A DNA stretch of 64,000 bases, from NCBI GenBank assembly GCA_022009755.1, contig CP091722.1, positions 256,001-320,000 of the forward strand, given 5' to 3'. A model generated the notes under the pieces. That model saw nothing but the letters and a program-made list of their open reading frames with translations. It was not told the origin of the DNA and ran no database searches. The position numbers were made by a program, and so were the translations under genes. Shown piece by piece: positions 55,549-64,000 of this stretch (positions are counted from its first letter, which is position 1; the number at the start of each line of letters is the position of its first letter). The stretch is from Oscillospiraceae bacterium (GTDB lineage Bacteria > Bacillota > Clostridia > Christensenellales > QALW01).

Positions 55549-57336
55549 TTATTTCATAAGTGCCGTAAAGCGTTCCAGCGTATCACGGAAGGAACTGAGC
55601 GCTGCCTTTACGGTGTCCGGGCGGGACATATCAACGCCGGCAATCTTAAGCAGCTCAATGGGATAATTGCTTCCGCCGCTTGAGAGGAAGGAAATATAAT
55701 CCTTTGTAGCACTTTCGCCCTCGTGAAGTATACGCTCCGCGATTGCTACCGCCGCACTGAAGCCCGTAGCATACTGATATACATAGTATGCGCGGTAAAA
55801 ATGCGGAATTCGTGCCCATTCGTAGGAAATAAGCTCACCCGTGTTCACGGCAGGGCCGTAATAGTCGGCATTCAGCTTGGCATAGGTGGAACACAGCCAG
55901 TCCTTGGAAAGGCTTTCGCCGTTTTCCGCCTGAGTATGCGCAAGGTACTCAAATTCCGCAAACATTGTCTGGCGGAACAGCGTGGTGCGGAACTGTTCAA
56001 GATGCAGCTCCAAAAGATATTTCTGCATTTCAACATCATCGGTGTTGTCAAGCAGATAGTGCAGCAGCAGCACCTCGTTTACCGTGGAGGCAACCTCCGC
56101 CACAAAGGTGCGATATCCGGCCTTGGAATAGGGAAGAGCTGCGTCGGAATGGTATGAGTGCATGGCATGTCCCGCTTCATGAGCAAGAGTAAACGCGTCA
56201 TCCAGCCTGTCCTGATAGTTAAGCAGAATATACGGGTGAGTGCCGTAGGGCCCCCAGGAATATGCGCCGCTTGTCTTTCCCTTGGTTTCATATATATCTA
56301 TCCAGCCCTCATCAAAGGCGCCGGAGAGCACCTGGCAGTAATGACTGCCAAGGGGCTTCAAGGCCTCCAAAACCAGCTTGCGTGCTTTATCAAACGGGGT
56401 TACGCTTTCGGCATAGTGTGTCATGGGCACATACATATCGTACATTTCCATGCTGTCAAGTCCCAGAGTACGCTTGCGCAGGGCAACATACTTATGCATA
56501 TCGGGCAGAGCGTCGTGTACGGCGCTTATAAGGGAGTCATACACGCTCTGAGAAATGTTGCCGCCGAAAAGAGCTTCCTGACGCGCCGTGTCAAAATGAC
56601 GCGCGCGGGCAAAGAATACATCCTTTTTTACCGATGAGCCGTAAAGCGCGGCCAAGGTGTTTATCTGCTTTTTGTGCGCATTATAGGTGGATTCAAAAGC
56701 CTGACGGCGCACATCGCGGTCGGGATCCTCAAGATACAGACCGTAGCGTCCGTGGCTCATGGGCAGCTCCTTGCCGTCCTTTATTATCGGGTCAAACTGC
56801 ATATCCACATCGCCCAGCATTGTGAATATATCGTCATAGGAATTGCCCACTTCGCCGGCAAGGGCCAGTATGCGTTCCTCGGCATCGGAAAGGACATGCG
56901 CCTTGTTGCGTCCGATCTCGCGCAAAGCAAAATCAAAGGGATACATTTCCTCGCGCTCTGCCCAGGCTTCCAAAACGGCGGAATCCAGCTTGGAAAGCTC
57001 CGGCATAATATAGCTTGTAAGCTCCTGATAGCGCACCATGGCATTTGTGGCCTTTGATACCATGTCGTTGTACTGTGGATCGGCGTTGTCCGTGTCGCGG
57101 CACATACGGGCATAGGTAAACAGCCGTTCCGACATAAGCTCAAGACGGTCGTTTTCGTAAAGCATATCCTTTACGGTTTCGTAATTGTCCAATTTACCGC
57201 GGTATTTGGCCATATCGGGCATATCGCGCAGCAGCTGGTCAAGCTCTGCCTGCCAGTCTGCTTCTGAAGCGTAAATATGCTCAAGACACCATTTGTCGCC
57301 GGCAGGAATTTCACTGCGGCTTTTCAACTGACTCAT
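55549..57336 (-). CDS. pepF: Oligoendopeptidase F
   Basis: M3-family zinc metallopeptidase degrading short peptides in the cytoplasm. 595 residues, normal. Zinc motif HEAGHAMH within FTLAHEAGHAMHSYHSDAAL; downstream FVAEVASTVNEVLLL supplies the third zinc ligand Glu. YSWGPYGTHPYILLNYQD precedes. ATG 57336 after AAGGAAGG. Complete and unbroken. Confidence 0.95.
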   Translation of the reverse strand: MSQLKSRSEIPAGDKWCLEHIYASEADWQAELDQLLRDMPDMAKYRGKLDNYETVKDMLYENDRLELMSERLFTYARMCRDTDNADPQYNDMVSKATNAMVRYQELTSYIMPELSKLDSAVLEAWAEREEMYPFDFALREIGRNKAHVLSDAEERILALAGEVGNSYDDIFTMLGDVDMQFDPIIKDGKELPMSHGRYGLYLEDPDRDVRRQAFESTYNAHKKQINTLAALYGSSVKKDVFFARARHFDTARQEALFGGNISQSVYDSLISAVHDALPDMHKYVALRKRTLGLDSMEMYDMYVPMTHYAESVTPFDKARKLVLEALKPLGSHYCQVLSGAFDEGWIDIYETKGKTSGAYSWGPYGTHPYILLNYQDRLDDAFTLAHEAGHAMHSYHSDAALPYSKAGYRTFVAEVASTVNEVLLLHYLLDNTDDVEMQKYLLELHLEQFRTTLFRQTMFAEFEYLAHTQAENGESLSKDWLCSTYAKLNADYYGPAVNTGELISYEWARIPHFYRAYYVYQYATGFSAAVAIAERILHEGESATKDYISFLSSGGSNYPIELLKIAGVDMSRPDTVKAALSSFRDTLERFTALMK

Positions 57337-57425
57337 TTTTCCTTCCTTTTCCTCGGCACCTTGTACTGCCGAATTAATATATTATTTTTGCTTTATATTC
57401 GTCTTTTTAACAGTCGGGGCGGCTG

Positions 57426-58782
57426 TTAATTTCTCAGGCTGTGAAGCGGGGCGGGAATAAGTCCGCCGCGGCTTATAAGCTTTTTGCAGTCGGAGGAATT
57501 CACCGGCATTATCGGGGCCTCGCCGAGCAATCCGCCGAAGGATACGGTGTCGCCGACCTTGCCTCCCTCAACGGGAATAATGCGCACGGCGGTGGTCTTT
57601 TGGTTTATCATGCCTATTGCCGCTTCATCGGCAATTATGCCGCTTATTGTATCGGCGCTTGTATCGCCGGGGATTGCTATCATATCAAGTCCTACGGAGC
57701 AAACGCAGGTCATTGCCTCCAGCTTTTCTATGGTAAGGTTCCCGCTGCGGGCTGCGGAGATCATTCCGGCATCCTCGCTTACCGGTATAAAAGCGCCGCT
57801 CAGTCCGCCCACACGGGAGCTTGCCATAACTCCGCCCTTTAACGGCATCGTTAAGCATGGCAAGCGCTGCGGTCGTGCCGGGCCCGCCTACGGAGGAAAG
57901 CCCTATCTCTTCAAGAATGTGGGCTACGGAATCTCCTATCTCCGGGGTGGGGGCAAGGGAAAGATCCACTATACCGAAGCTTGCGCCCAGGCGTTTTGAG
58001 GCCTCGCAGGCTACAAGCTGACCCATTCGGGTTATCTTGAAGGCAGTGCGCTTTATACATTCCGCAACCTCTCCAAGATCTGCATCCGGCAGGCTTTCAA
58101 GGGCGCATTTAACAACGCCGGGGCCGGATACGCCAACATTTATCACGCAGTCCGCTTCGCCCACACCGTGAAACGCGCCGGCCATAAAGGGGTTATCCTC
58201 AACGGCATTGCAGAATACAACCAGCTTTGCACAGCCTATTGAGCCGTTATCGGCGGTAAGGGCTGCGGTCTGTTTGATTATTCTGCCCATTTTGCCTACG
58301 GCATCCATATTGATTCCGGCCTTTGTTGTGCCGATATTTACACTGGAGCATACATGCTCGGTAGCTGCCAGTGCCTCAGGTATGCTGTTTATCAGCGCTT
58401 CATCGGCGGGGGTAGCACCTTTATGCACCAAAGCGGAAAAGCCGCCCAAAAAGTTTACCCCGCAGGCTGAAGCGGCTCTTTCCAAAGTCAGGGCAAAGGG
58501 CACAAGATCCTTTGCGCCGCATGCGGCGGCAACAAGGGAAATGGGGGTTACGGAAATACGCTTGTTTACTATCGGGATGCCGTATTCCGCACTTATTTCC
58601 TCTCCCACGCGTACAAGGCGGGAGGCCTTGGAGGTAATTTTATCATATATCTTGCGGCAGCAGTTCTCAACGGAGCTGTCGGCACAGTCAAGCAGGGAAA
58701 TGCCCATTGTGATCGTGCGTATATCCAGGTGCTGCTTGTCGATCATACTGAGTGTTTCCGTAATTTCAAAAATATCCAGCAT
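57426..58782 (-). CDS. UPF0210 / PFL-family protein (DUF711; frameshifted near 57845)
   Basis: About 452 residues joined. Blocks: MGISLLDCADSS, NKRISVTPISLVAAAC, GGFSALVHKGATPAD, CSSVNIGTTKAGINMDAVG, VGVSGPGVVKCAL, GGLSGAFIPVSEDAGM. The longer frame breaks at an AAA run (GTTAAAGGG, plus-strand 57838-57846). Two more A's would give DAVKKGGVMASS, as expected. ATG 58782 after AAGGGGA. Biochemical role not established; it regularly pairs with the small ACT protein found just upstream. Confidence 0.85.
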
Positions 58783-58895
58783 AGCTACAATCCCCTTAAT
58801 GGGGCCCTTTCAGTGTGTGTCTGCCCGAATGCTTCGGGCTTAAAGCATGCATCGCTTCTTGGGCGGTGCTTTGCATAAAAAACCGCCTGCGGCTT

Positions 58896-59165
58896 TTATA
58901 TGCGGTGCATGGAATTGAAAATATCCACATGCTGAAGGCGGATATCCTCGTTTATTTCGTTTCCCAAGGCTTCAAGTGCGCTTTGCAGCGCGGCAAAATC
59001 CACATTGCAGGCGGTGGTATCAACAAGCATCATCATGGTAAAATAATCCTGCATGGTGGTTTGGCGTATATCGAGTATGTTTACATTAAGCTGGGAAAGC
59101 TTTCCGGCCACCTGAGCTATAATGCCTACTCTGTCTTTGCCTACTACTGTAACGATCGCTTTCAT
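58896..59165 (-). CDS. ACT-domain protein (UPF0237)
   Basis: 89 residues, one ACT domain: KAIVTVVGKDRVGIIAQVAGKLSQLNVNILDIRQT. Binds small ligands, often amino acids. Pairs with the UPF0210 gene 113 bases downstream on the same strand, as in many Firmicutes. ATG 59165; the nearest ribosome-like site is weak (GCAGGG). Confidence 0.88.
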   Translation of the reverse strand: MKAIVTVVGKDRVGIIAQVAGKLSQLNVNILDIRQTTMQDYFTMMMLVDTTACNVDFAALQSALEALGNEINEDIRLQHVDIFNSMHRI

Positions 59166-59220
59166 AAAAATGTTATGCCCTGCGGCATCCTTTCAATGGG
59201 TATTTTTTTCAATTGCTGTA

Positions 59221-59706
59221 TTAACAATTTGATTCGCCGCCCAGCTGGCGTTCGTATGCGGTTATCAAACCGCGGTATGACGATATAACGGCTTTTTCTC
59301 CGGGTGTAAAAGGGCATTTGCCTTCAAAAAGCAGTTCCCGCTCATAGCTTCTGCCGTCATTATCCTTTCCGGAAAAAACAAGAACACTGTAATTTGAAAA
59401 TTCAAAATTACGCATTCCGCCGCAGGAGATAAACAGTAATTCGTCACTGGCGGAAAGCCCGCTTGCAATTTCCTTAAGCAGCCGGCATTTACGGGCGGCC
59501 GGAGTCAGCAGGAGCAGACCTACTGTACAGCATACAATGCAGCCGGCAGCACCTATTCCCAGTGTCAGCCATTTGCTGCCGGGATACAGTATACTCAGAA
59601 CATAGCCTGCACAAAAAAGCATGCACAAAAGGATAACCGCGCACAGGCGTAAAGCATAGGAGCGCTTTGCGGAGCGTATATATTTTTCATCGTAAACCCG
59701 TGTCAT
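59221..59706 (-). CDS. Small membrane protein, hypothetical
   Basis: 161 residues from ATG 59706 (AAGGAG upstream). Two adjacent membrane helices (LRLCAVILLCMLFCAGYVLS and a Gly/Cys-rich second one, GIGAAGCIVCCTVGLLLL), then a soluble domain of about 90 residues (LFISCGGMRNFEFSNYSVLVF). An in-frame extension to 59835 runs through the T-tract array and is not believed. Not recognised. Confidence 0.6.
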   Translation of the reverse strand: MTRVYDEKYIRSAKRSYALRLCAVILLCMLFCAGYVLSILYPGSKWLTLGIGAAGCIVCCTVGLLLLTPAARKCRLLKEIASGLSASDELLFISCGGMRNFEFSNYSVLVFSGKDNDGRSYERELLFEGKCPFTPGEKAVISSYRGLITAYERQLGGESNC

Positions 59707-59751
59707 GATGCGTATCTCCTTCCCGCCGGCAGCCCGGCAAAAAATGATGCG

Positions 59752-59832
59752 TTTTTTGCCCGTTTTTTGCCCGTTTTTTAAGCGTTTTTTCGCTGTTTTT
59801 AATGCGTTTTTTGCATGTTTTATGCACTTTTT
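59752..59832 (+). repeat. 11-bp-phased T-tract array (copy 2)
   Basis: T4-T6 tracts start at 59752, 59763, 59774, 59785, 59796, 59807 and 59818 (each exactly 11 bases apart), then 59828. It shares GTTTTTTAAGCGTTTTTT and ATGCGTTTTTTGCAT with copy 1 at 13949-14030. Lies between thrC and the small membrane protein gene. Confidence 0.85.
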
Positions 59833-59852
59833 CAACGCGCGTCTTTATTAAC

Positions 59853-61337
59853 TCAGCCGAACAGCGAGGCGTATATAACGCCGCTGAGCTCGTCCTTTTC
59901 GCACACAAGATCGTGCAGCACGGGCATCATCGGCAGATATTTCAAAGAATCCGGCTCGGTTATTCCCAGCTCTTCAAGGCGCAAAACCGCCTCTGCATCG
60001 TCCATTTCGCGCCCTTCTATTGCTTTTATCACGCTTGCGGGAAATTTGAAGGGGCTGGCGGTGGATACAACAACGGCGGGAGTGATATCGCCGGTTTTGC
60101 GGCGGTAATCCTCCAAAACGCTCTGCGCAACGGCAGTGTGCGTATCAATAATGTAGCCGTAGCGCTCGAATGTGCTTTTAATTGCGGTTGCGGTCTGTTC
60201 TTCCGTTGCAAAGCCGCCGTAGAATTTTTCGCGCAGACGCTCCATAACCGCGCTGTCGGCGGTGTATTCGCCCTCGCGGCGCAGCTTGTCCATAAGGGTT
60301 TTTATATAGTCCGAGTTGCCGTCCGCAAGGTGATACAGCAGCCTTTCCAGATTGCTGGATATCAGAATATCCATGGAAGGACTCATGGTTTTATGGAATT
60401 CGCGGCGGGAATTGTAATGCCCGGTGTTTATAAAATCCGTCAGGACATTGTTGCTATTGGAGGCGCAGATGAATTTGTTAACGGGCAGCCCCATACGCCA
60501 TGCATAGTAGCCTGCAAGAATATTGCCGAAGTTTCCGGTGGGAACAACAAAATTGATCTCGTCGCCGGGAATGATTGCATTGCGTTTGCAAAGATCGGCA
60601 TATGCGGAGAAGTAATAGACAATCTGCGGCACCAGACGGCCCCAGTTAATGGAGTTTGCGCTGCTGAGGCGCACTCCGCGGCCCGCAAGAAGCTCGTTGA
60701 AGGCGGTATCGGCAAAAATACGCTTCACTCCGGTCTGTGCGTCATCAAAATTGCCCTTTACGGCACCGACGGTGACATTGCTGCCGCGCTGAGTGACCAT
60801 CTGCATTTTCTGCATATTGCTCACGCCGTCGCAGGGGAAAAACACTGCAATGCGTATTCCTTCAACATCGCAGAAGCCTTCCAAGGCGGCCTTGCCGGTA
60901 TCGCCGGAGGTGGCTACAAGGATCATTATTTCGTCCGTTATGCCTTGTTTTTCTTTTGCCTTTACAAGCAGGTGCGGCAGCAGCTGAAGCGCCATATCCT
61001 TAAAGGCAAAGGTAGGGCCGTGCCAAAGCTCCAAAACATTTTCATCTGGAGTAAGCCGGGTAAGCGGAGCTACTTCTTTATTGTCAAACGACCCGCTGTC
61101 ATAGGCGTTTCGTACACACTCAAGCAGCTCTTCGGGGGTAAAATCGGTAAGATAGCGTGAGAGAATTTCAAAAGCTCTTTCGCTGTATGACAGATCGGCA
61201 AGTGACATGATCTGCGCAAGGGAAAGAGTGGGGAAGGACTGCGGTACAAAAAGTCCGCCGTCGCTTGATATGCCTTTAAGCAGGCAAGCTGAAGACGGGA
61301 CGGACTTGGATCCGTCCCGCGTGCTGGAATAATTCAT
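59853..61337 (-). CDS. thrC: Threonine synthase
   Basis: PLP enzyme converting O-phosphohomoserine to threonine. 494 residues, the longer (yeast/E. coli-like) type. PLP lysine in GPTFAFKDMALQLL, phosphate-binding VATSGDTGKAALEGF, NSINWGRLVPQIVYYF and VPTGNFGNILAGYYA. ATG 61337 after CGGAG. Unbroken. Confidence 0.95.
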   Translation of the reverse strand: MNYSSTRDGSKSVPSSACLLKGISSDGGLFVPQSFPTLSLAQIMSLADLSYSERAFEILSRYLTDFTPEELLECVRNAYDSGSFDNKEVAPLTRLTPDENVLELWHGPTFAFKDMALQLLPHLLVKAKEKQGITDEIMILVATSGDTGKAALEGFCDVEGIRIAVFFPCDGVSNMQKMQMVTQRGSNVTVGAVKGNFDDAQTGVKRIFADTAFNELLAGRGVRLSSANSINWGRLVPQIVYYFSAYADLCKRNAIIPGDEINFVVPTGNFGNILAGYYAWRMGLPVNKFICASNSNNVLTDFINTGHYNSRREFHKTMSPSMDILISSNLERLLYHLADGNSDYIKTLMDKLRREGEYTADSAVMERLREKFYGGFATEEQTATAIKSTFERYGYIIDTHTAVAQSVLEDYRRKTGDITPAVVVSTASPFKFPASVIKAIEGREMDDAEAVLRLEELGITEPDSLKYLPMMPVLHDLVCEKDELSGVIYASLFG

Positions 61338-61351
61338 TATATGGCTCCGTT

Positions 61352-61765
61352 TCAGTCGTCGATGAAATTGCAGATAAAGGGCGGTATCTCGCTGCGCTCC
61401 TTGCTGATGCTCAAGTAGATTTCAATCTTGAATTTATCGCTGAAAGCAGCAAGCTGAGTGAAGAGATCCTCCAGCTTTTCAAGATCGCGGTCCATATGCT
61501 TAAGAAAACCGTCGATGTAGATAATCTTAAGGTCAAAGTTGGAAGCCGCAAGGCCGTCCAGGAAGCCCAGAAGCCGGTATGCGCCGACGATATCGTAATC
61601 GCTGGTATTGATGAAACGGATGGAATGGTCAAGCTCGTACATATAGCTGTTGTCGCAGTTCATGAAGTATACGCTGCCGTCGCAATGAGCCACAGTGGCA
61701 TTGGCGTGCTGTATAATCTTCTTTGTTTTGCCCGAACCCTTTTTACCGCAAAATACATGAATCAT
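61352..61765 (-). CDS. Small P-loop ATP-binding protein
   Basis: 137 residues. N-terminal Walker A GKKGSGKT directly after the first strand (MIHVFCGKK), Walker B-like LKIIYIDGFLKH. No other domain. ATG 61765 after AGGAGG. Ends 14 bases before thrC starts, so co-transcribed with it. Function unknown; it resembles an AAA/ATPase fragment with a twitching- or DnaB-like core but cannot be assigned. Confidence 0.75.
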   Translation of the reverse strand: MIHVFCGKKGSGKTKKIIQHANATVAHCDGSVYFMNCDNSYMYELDHSIRFINTSDYDIVGAYRLLGFLDGLAASNFDLKIIYIDGFLKHMDRDLEKLEDLFTQLAAFSDKFKIEIYLSISKERSEIPPFICNFIDD

Positions 61766-61956
61766 AATATTACCTCCTGATTTTGTTTATACTATTGTAA
61801 TACATTTCGGCGGAAAAATTCCATAACTATTTCAGATATTTTTTTATATAAAAATATTGTGAATTTATTCCGCCCATGACTTTCTTAAGATGCGCTTTTT
61901 GCCTTAGTGGACACCGCAGCGGTATGTAAATGCGCAAAGATATATCGACTTTGCCG

Positions 61957-63375
61957 TTATAATGCCGGCTTTTCGATGTTTTTACCGGGGCCGTGATGCA
62001 TAAGATGAAGGTGTAGCTCGGGATCAAGAGAATGCAGCATTTCATCAAGCTCAAAGTCGCCCATTACGGTATTGCGTCCCGATGCGTATTCCGCATCGAC
62101 CAGCTCCTTCATTCGCTGAACAATAGGATGCTTTTTATCAAGCGCACGATCCTGCGGAAGCTTGTAATAGCCGTTTATCCAAAAGGCTATGCCGGCAAGC
62201 CCGGAGTGAGCGTCAACGGCAACGGTAGCAGGACGGTTAAGCAGCTTGGTCGTATTGAAAATATTGTATATTTCTTCGTTTTTAAGCAGACCGTCGGCGT
62301 GGATGCCTGCGCGCGTGGCATTGAAGGAGCGCCCCACAAACGGGGTGCGCGGGGATATTTCCTGATCCAAACAGTTTTCGAAATACTCGGCGATTTCGGT
62401 TATGGCGGTAAAATCCATTCCGTCCGGCGTGCCCTTAAGAGAGGCGTATTCAATGCACATTGCCTCAACGGGCGTATTGCCGGTGCGTTCGCCTATGCCC
62501 AAAAGGGAACAGTTCACTCCGGAGCAGCCGTAAAGCCAGGCCGTGGACGAATTGGAGACCGCCTTGTAGAAATCGTTGTGGCCGTGCCATTCAAGCTGAG
62601 CGCTGGGAACCTCGGCAAGGGTGTTAAGACCGTATATAATGCCCTGCACGCTGCGCGGCAGAGTAGTGCCGGGATAGGATACGCCGTAGCCCAGCGTGTC
62701 GCAGGCGCGTATTTTTATAGGGATGCCGCTTTCACGGGAGAGCTTCATAAGCTCGCTTGCGAAGGGAACGACAAAGCCGTAAAAGTCTGCACGCGTGATG
62801 TCTTCAAAGTGACAGCGGGGTATTATGCCCTGCTCAAGAGCGGCGCGGACTATGGTAAGATATTTGTCCATGGCCTGGCGGCGCGTAAGGTTCATTTTTT
62901 TGAAGATGTGATAGTCGGAGCAGGAAACCAAAATTCCGGTTTCCTTTATTTCCATTTGCTTTACGAGCTCAAAATCCGCAGGGTTGGCGCGAATCCAGCT
63001 GGTGATCTCCGGGAATTCATATCCCTTATTGCGGCACAGCTCCACTGCGCGGCGATCCTTTTCGGAATAGAGAAAGAATTCGCATTGGCGTATGATACCT
63101 TTCGGGCCGCCCAGCTTATGCAGCAGGGAATAGAGATGGGCTATCTGCTCTGCCGAGAAAGGCGAACGGGATTGCTGACCGTCGCGGAAGGTGGTATCGG
63201 TTATCCAAAGCTCCTCGGGAGTGTACATGGGTACATTGCGATGGTTGAAGGCCACCTTGGGGACGGAGTCGTAGTCGAACAGGTCGCGGTAGAGCTGAGG
63301 CTCGGCTACATCCTGAAGCTGATAGTGGTAGGTTGACTGCTCCAAGCGGTTGGAGCGCTCGCTGAGTTTGAACAT
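61957..63375 (-). CDS. HMGL-like acyl transferase; candidate Re-citrate synthase / isopropylmalate-homocitrate synthase family
   Basis: 472 residues. DRE-TIM metallolyase signature ELWITDTTFRDGQQSRSPF, C-terminal metal-site segment EWHGHNDFYKAV and GERTGNTPVEAMC. These define the 2-isopropylmalate/homocitrate synthase superfamily. The long N-terminal extension (about 55 residues) and FNHRNVPMYTPEE segment set it apart from LeuA. Clostridium kluyveri Re-citrate synthase belongs to this superfamily, so citrate synthesis for glutamate is a reasonable guess. No leu or nif genes nearby. ATG 63375 after AAGGAG. Such proteins are sometimes mis-named in databases. Confidence 0.75.
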   Translation of the reverse strand: MFKLSERSNRLEQSTYHYQLQDVAEPQLYRDLFDYDSVPKVAFNHRNVPMYTPEELWITDTTFRDGQQSRSPFSAEQIAHLYSLLHKLGGPKGIIRQCEFFLYSEKDRRAVELCRNKGYEFPEITSWIRANPADFELVKQMEIKETGILVSCSDYHIFKKMNLTRRQAMDKYLTIVRAALEQGIIPRCHFEDITRADFYGFVVPFASELMKLSRESGIPIKIRACDTLGYGVSYPGTTLPRSVQGIIYGLNTLAEVPSAQLEWHGHNDFYKAVSNSSTAWLYGCSGVNCSLLGIGERTGNTPVEAMCIEYASLKGTPDGMDFTAITEIAEYFENCLDQEISPRTPFVGRSFNATRAGIHADGLLKNEEIYNIFNTTKLLNRPATVAVDAHSGLAGIAFWINGYYKLPQDRALDKKHPIVQRMKELVDAEYASGRNTVMGDFELDEMLHSLDPELHLHLMHHGPGKNIEKPAL

Positions 63376-63503
63376 CGGGTAATCTCCTTGTAATAAGTCT
63401 GTCGGCGGCAGGGCATGATAAAGCCGAATATAGGTCTGTGCACATGTTTATATCCGCAAACATTTCAAAAAAACGAAATAGCGCGCTGCGCAAGGGAAAG
63501 CAA

Positions 63504-64000
63504 TTATGTAAGGCTGTTTACAAAGCCTTCAATGCGGTCCATGGCTTTTATTATGCTTTGCATATCCGTAGCGTAGGCAAGGCGTATGCAGCGGGCATCT
63601 CCGAAGGCTTCGCCGGGCACTACCGCAACATTGGCTTTTTCAAGCAGCAGTGAGGAAAAATCCATTGCGCTGTTTATGATGTGTCCGTCGCAGCTTTTGC
63701 CGAAAAGACCGCTGATGTTGGCGAAGATATAAAATGCGCCCCGCGGATTGACGGCATTTATGCCGTTTATGGCGGATATACGCGCCATCATATACTGACG
63801 GCGGCGGGAAAACTCACTTATCATGCTGCGCTGCTCGTTTTTGTCGCCGTCAAGGGCGGCGATGCTGGCAGCCTGGGCGATAGAGTTGGCATTGCTGGTT
63901 GCGTGTGACTGGAAGTTTGCCATGGCGGTGGCTATGCGGCGGTTACTGGCGGTATAGCCTATACGCCAGCCGGTCATTGCGTAGGCCTTGCTGAGGCCGT
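63504..64000 (-). CDS. Class I/II aminotransferase, C-terminal part (cut by window edge)
   Basis: Only the last about 165 residues are in the window. The frame is open through base 64000 and reads GLSKAYAMTGWRIGYTAS, where the Lys after Ser is the PLP-binding residue, followed by the helical small domain with RGAFYIFANISG and GDARCIRLAYA (substrate carboxylate-binding Arg). Resembles aspartate aminotransferases of subgroup I-gamma. Confidence 0.9.
   Translation of the reverse strand, partial: GLSKAYAMTGWRIGYTASNRRIATAMANFQSHATSNANSIAQAASIAALDGDKNEQRSMISEFSRRRQYMMARISAINGINAVNPRGAFYIFANISGLFGKSCDGHIINSAMDFSSLLLEKANVAVVPGEAFGDARCIRLAYATDMQSIIKAMDRIEGFVNSLT

Noticed and set aside
59707..59835. 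N-terminal extension of the small membrane protein through Lys-rich sequence
   Set aside because: It is the translation of the phased T-tract array; ATG 59706 has a proper ribosome site.
1..64000. CRISPR arrays, tRNA and rRNA genes
   Set aside because: No regularly spaced repeats of 25-40 bases with unique spacers and no tRNA T-loop or rRNA core sequences were noticed. The T-tract arrays have an 11-base period and no spacers, so they are not CRISPR.

Overview
The window looks like a chromosome segment of a Gram-positive, anaerobic, ancestrally spore-forming Clostridia (Oscillospiraceae/Ruminococcaceae-like). The evidence is pyruvate,phosphate dikinase, a spoIVB-spo0A pair, era-yqzL-recO synteny, strong AGGAGG ribosome sites, consensus sigma-A promoters, and a clostridial mobilizable element. 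No rRNA, tRNA or CRISPR array was seen.

Layout. 1-1330: end of an ABC importer operon. 1383-2549: two hypothetical genes. 2695-9572: an aromatic amino-acid operon (aroF, aroB, a FakA C-terminal-like gene, aroA, aroC, pheA, aroK). It is preceded by a sigma-A promoter, a 28-residue leader peptide with ten Phe/Tyr codons and an intrinsic terminator, which is a textbook attenuator layout. 9695-15064: a Cys-rich protein, a PIG-V-like membrane glycosyltransferase, a PfkB kinase, era, yqzL-like, recO. 15319-17955: ppdK.

17957-35770 is a mobilizable element inserted after ppdK. It carries small clostridial cargo genes under a long structured leader, tnpV, an autoinhibited Fic protein, and a co-directional defence-like cluster. 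That cluster is a ~1,890-residue methylase/GIY-YIG/helicase/HNH polypeptide, a YwgA-like protein, a PD-(D/E)XK protein, a TGT/DpdA-like protein and a SIR2 protein. A sigma-like regulator, an AT-hook protein, an oriT-like region, MobC-like proteins, ParB and a large serine recombinase follow. No relaxase is visible.

35772-46474: lipoprotein, DUF4234 protein, XRE-cupin regulator with potABCD, flippase-like protein, yfbR-like nucleotidase, TIM-barrel isomerase, spoIVB. 46655-47375: spo0A. 47771-55193: AraC regulator divergent from a sugar ABC transporter with fucI and fucU, probably for L-fucose or a related sugar. 55549-64000, all on the minus strand: pepF, UPF0210 plus ACT gene, a small membrane protein, thrC, a P-loop protein, an HMGL-like synthase (possible Re-citrate synthase) and an aminotransferase cut by the window edge.

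Quality caution. At least fourteen genes, including essential ones (era, aroC), carry apparent 1-2 base frameshifts, many in short homopolymers. This pattern suggests consensus errors rather than real decay. I give the full span of each such gene and note the junction. Two intergenic regions (13949-14030 and 59752-59832) hold striking 11-bp-phased T-tract arrays.
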